Part shown: piece by piece, positions 63,752 through 64,000 of the stretch
How the letters are laid out: every line of letters starts with the position of its first letter
Numbering within the stretch: position 1 is the stretch's first letter
Origin: Belnapia rosea
GTDB lineage: Bacteria; Pseudomonadota; Alphaproteobacteria; Acetobacterales; Acetobacteraceae
Reading direction: 5' to 3'
DNA: 64,000 bases
Assembly: GCF_900101615.1 (NCBI RefSeq)
Contig: NZ_FMZX01000014.1
Location: forward strand, 60,650 to 124,649
The notes under the pieces: model-generated
What the model was told of the DNA's origin: nothing
Databases searched by the model: none
What the model saw: only the letters and a program-made list of their open reading frames with translations
Program-made: the position numbers and the translations under genes

Positions 63752-64000
63752 AGAACCTATCCCGGCAGGGCATGTCGCCAGGTGATGATGGCGAGCGCGA
63801 GGTGGAGCAGCGCGAGGTAGTTGGCGGACTTCTTGGCCCAGCGGATCAGGATCGAGCGGAACCGATGGAGCCAGGAGTGTGTGCGCTCCACGACCCAACG
63901 GTGCGCCTTGGCTCGGGCGTGCCGCTTGGCCCTGACCTCCTCGCCACGCGTGCGCAGGTGCAGGGTGAAGCCGAACTCCTCGGCCAGAGCGCGCGGCTCG
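63752..64000 (-). mobile_element. IS5-family insertion sequence, right part
   Basis: Transposase end plus a terminal segment AGAACCTATCCCGG, preceded by a CTA triplet that fits a TNA-type target. The rest of the element lies beyond the window, so its full length and inverted repeats cannot be checked. Confidence 0.75.
63757..64000 (-). CDS. IS5-family transposase, C-terminal fragment
   Basis: 81 codons up to the stop at 63757. RWVVERTHSWLHRFRSILIRW and KKSANYLALLHLALAIITWR are the DDE-transposase C-terminal signature of the IS5 family, containing the catalytic Glu (WVVERTHSW). The N-terminal part is outside the window. Adjacent low-coding DNA suggests insertion into a non-essential region. 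Confidence 0.92.
   Translation of the reverse strand, partial: EPRALAEEFGFTLHLRTRGEEVRAKRHARAKAHRWVVERTHSWLHRFRSILIRWAKKSANYLALLHLALAIITWRHALPG

Overview
The window is a GC-rich (roughly 70% by eye) chromosomal segment of an aerobic anoxygenic phototrophic alphaproteobacterium. The gene content fits Acetobacteraceae of the Roseomonas type, but the genus is an inference. The main evidence is the left edge: the 3' end of pufM (reaction-centre M subunit) is translationally coupled to pufC (tetraheme reaction-centre cytochrome), followed by a strong hairpin. Genes are packed tightly, with many 1-4 nt overlaps, and several starts are GTG or TTG with good ribosome-binding sites.

Layout. 1-2.6 kb: end of the puf operon, then a membrane-tethered cytochrome c with two tandem c-type domains. 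2.6-6.3 kb: a MoxR ATPase/VWA pair, a DUF1003 membrane protein, a small monooxygenase-like protein divergent from an Lrp/AsnC regulator. 6.3-12.1 kb: a hybrid sensor kinase and a complete tripartite tricarboxylate transporter (TctB-TctA-TctC). 12.2-16.8 kb: a second MoxR/VWA pair, a HAD hydrolase and an Hsp70-like YegD-type protein. 17.0-22.8 kb: a minus-strand cluster for 2-aminoethylphosphonate uptake and breakdown (fused permease, ATPase, binding protein, phosphonoacetaldehyde hydrolase, FAD oxidoreductase) with no transaminase. 23.1-25.0 kb: a 50-residue membrane protein and the overlapping vitamin B6 genes pdxA-pdxJ.

25.2-43.5 kb is the metabolic accessory part: an HWE histidine kinase; a minus-strand operon in which two family-5 solute-binding proteins bracket a GMC oxidoreductase, two short-chain dehydrogenases and a NodB-like deacetylase/imidase; then an N-carbamoyl-D-amino-acid hydrolase, an orphan Bug binding protein, a CaiB-type CoA-transferase, an amidohydrolase, a ThDP enzyme, a D-aminopeptidase-like serine hydrolase and a trypsin-fold protein that has lost its catalytic triad. 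Together these suggest scavenging of D-amino-acid derivatives, D-peptides or cyclic imides (inference).

43.6-58.9 kb: an orphan zinc-binding ZnuA under a Zur-like operator, endonuclease V, a DUF423 protein coupled to an RlmM-like methyltransferase, an EF-hand protein, small lipoproteins, a 2-hydroxyacid dehydrogenase, relics of an RTX protein and an FkbM methyltransferase, a Pro/Tyr-rich secreted protein, purB, two tandem TerC-family genes, an NDUFAF5-like methyltransferase, map, radC, a secreted trypsin-like protease, tRNA-Leu(UAA) and a diguanylate cyclase. 58.9-64 kb: a MetNIQ methionine importer, an OprB-type porin, a poorly conserved stretch and the end of an IS5-family insertion sequence running off the window.
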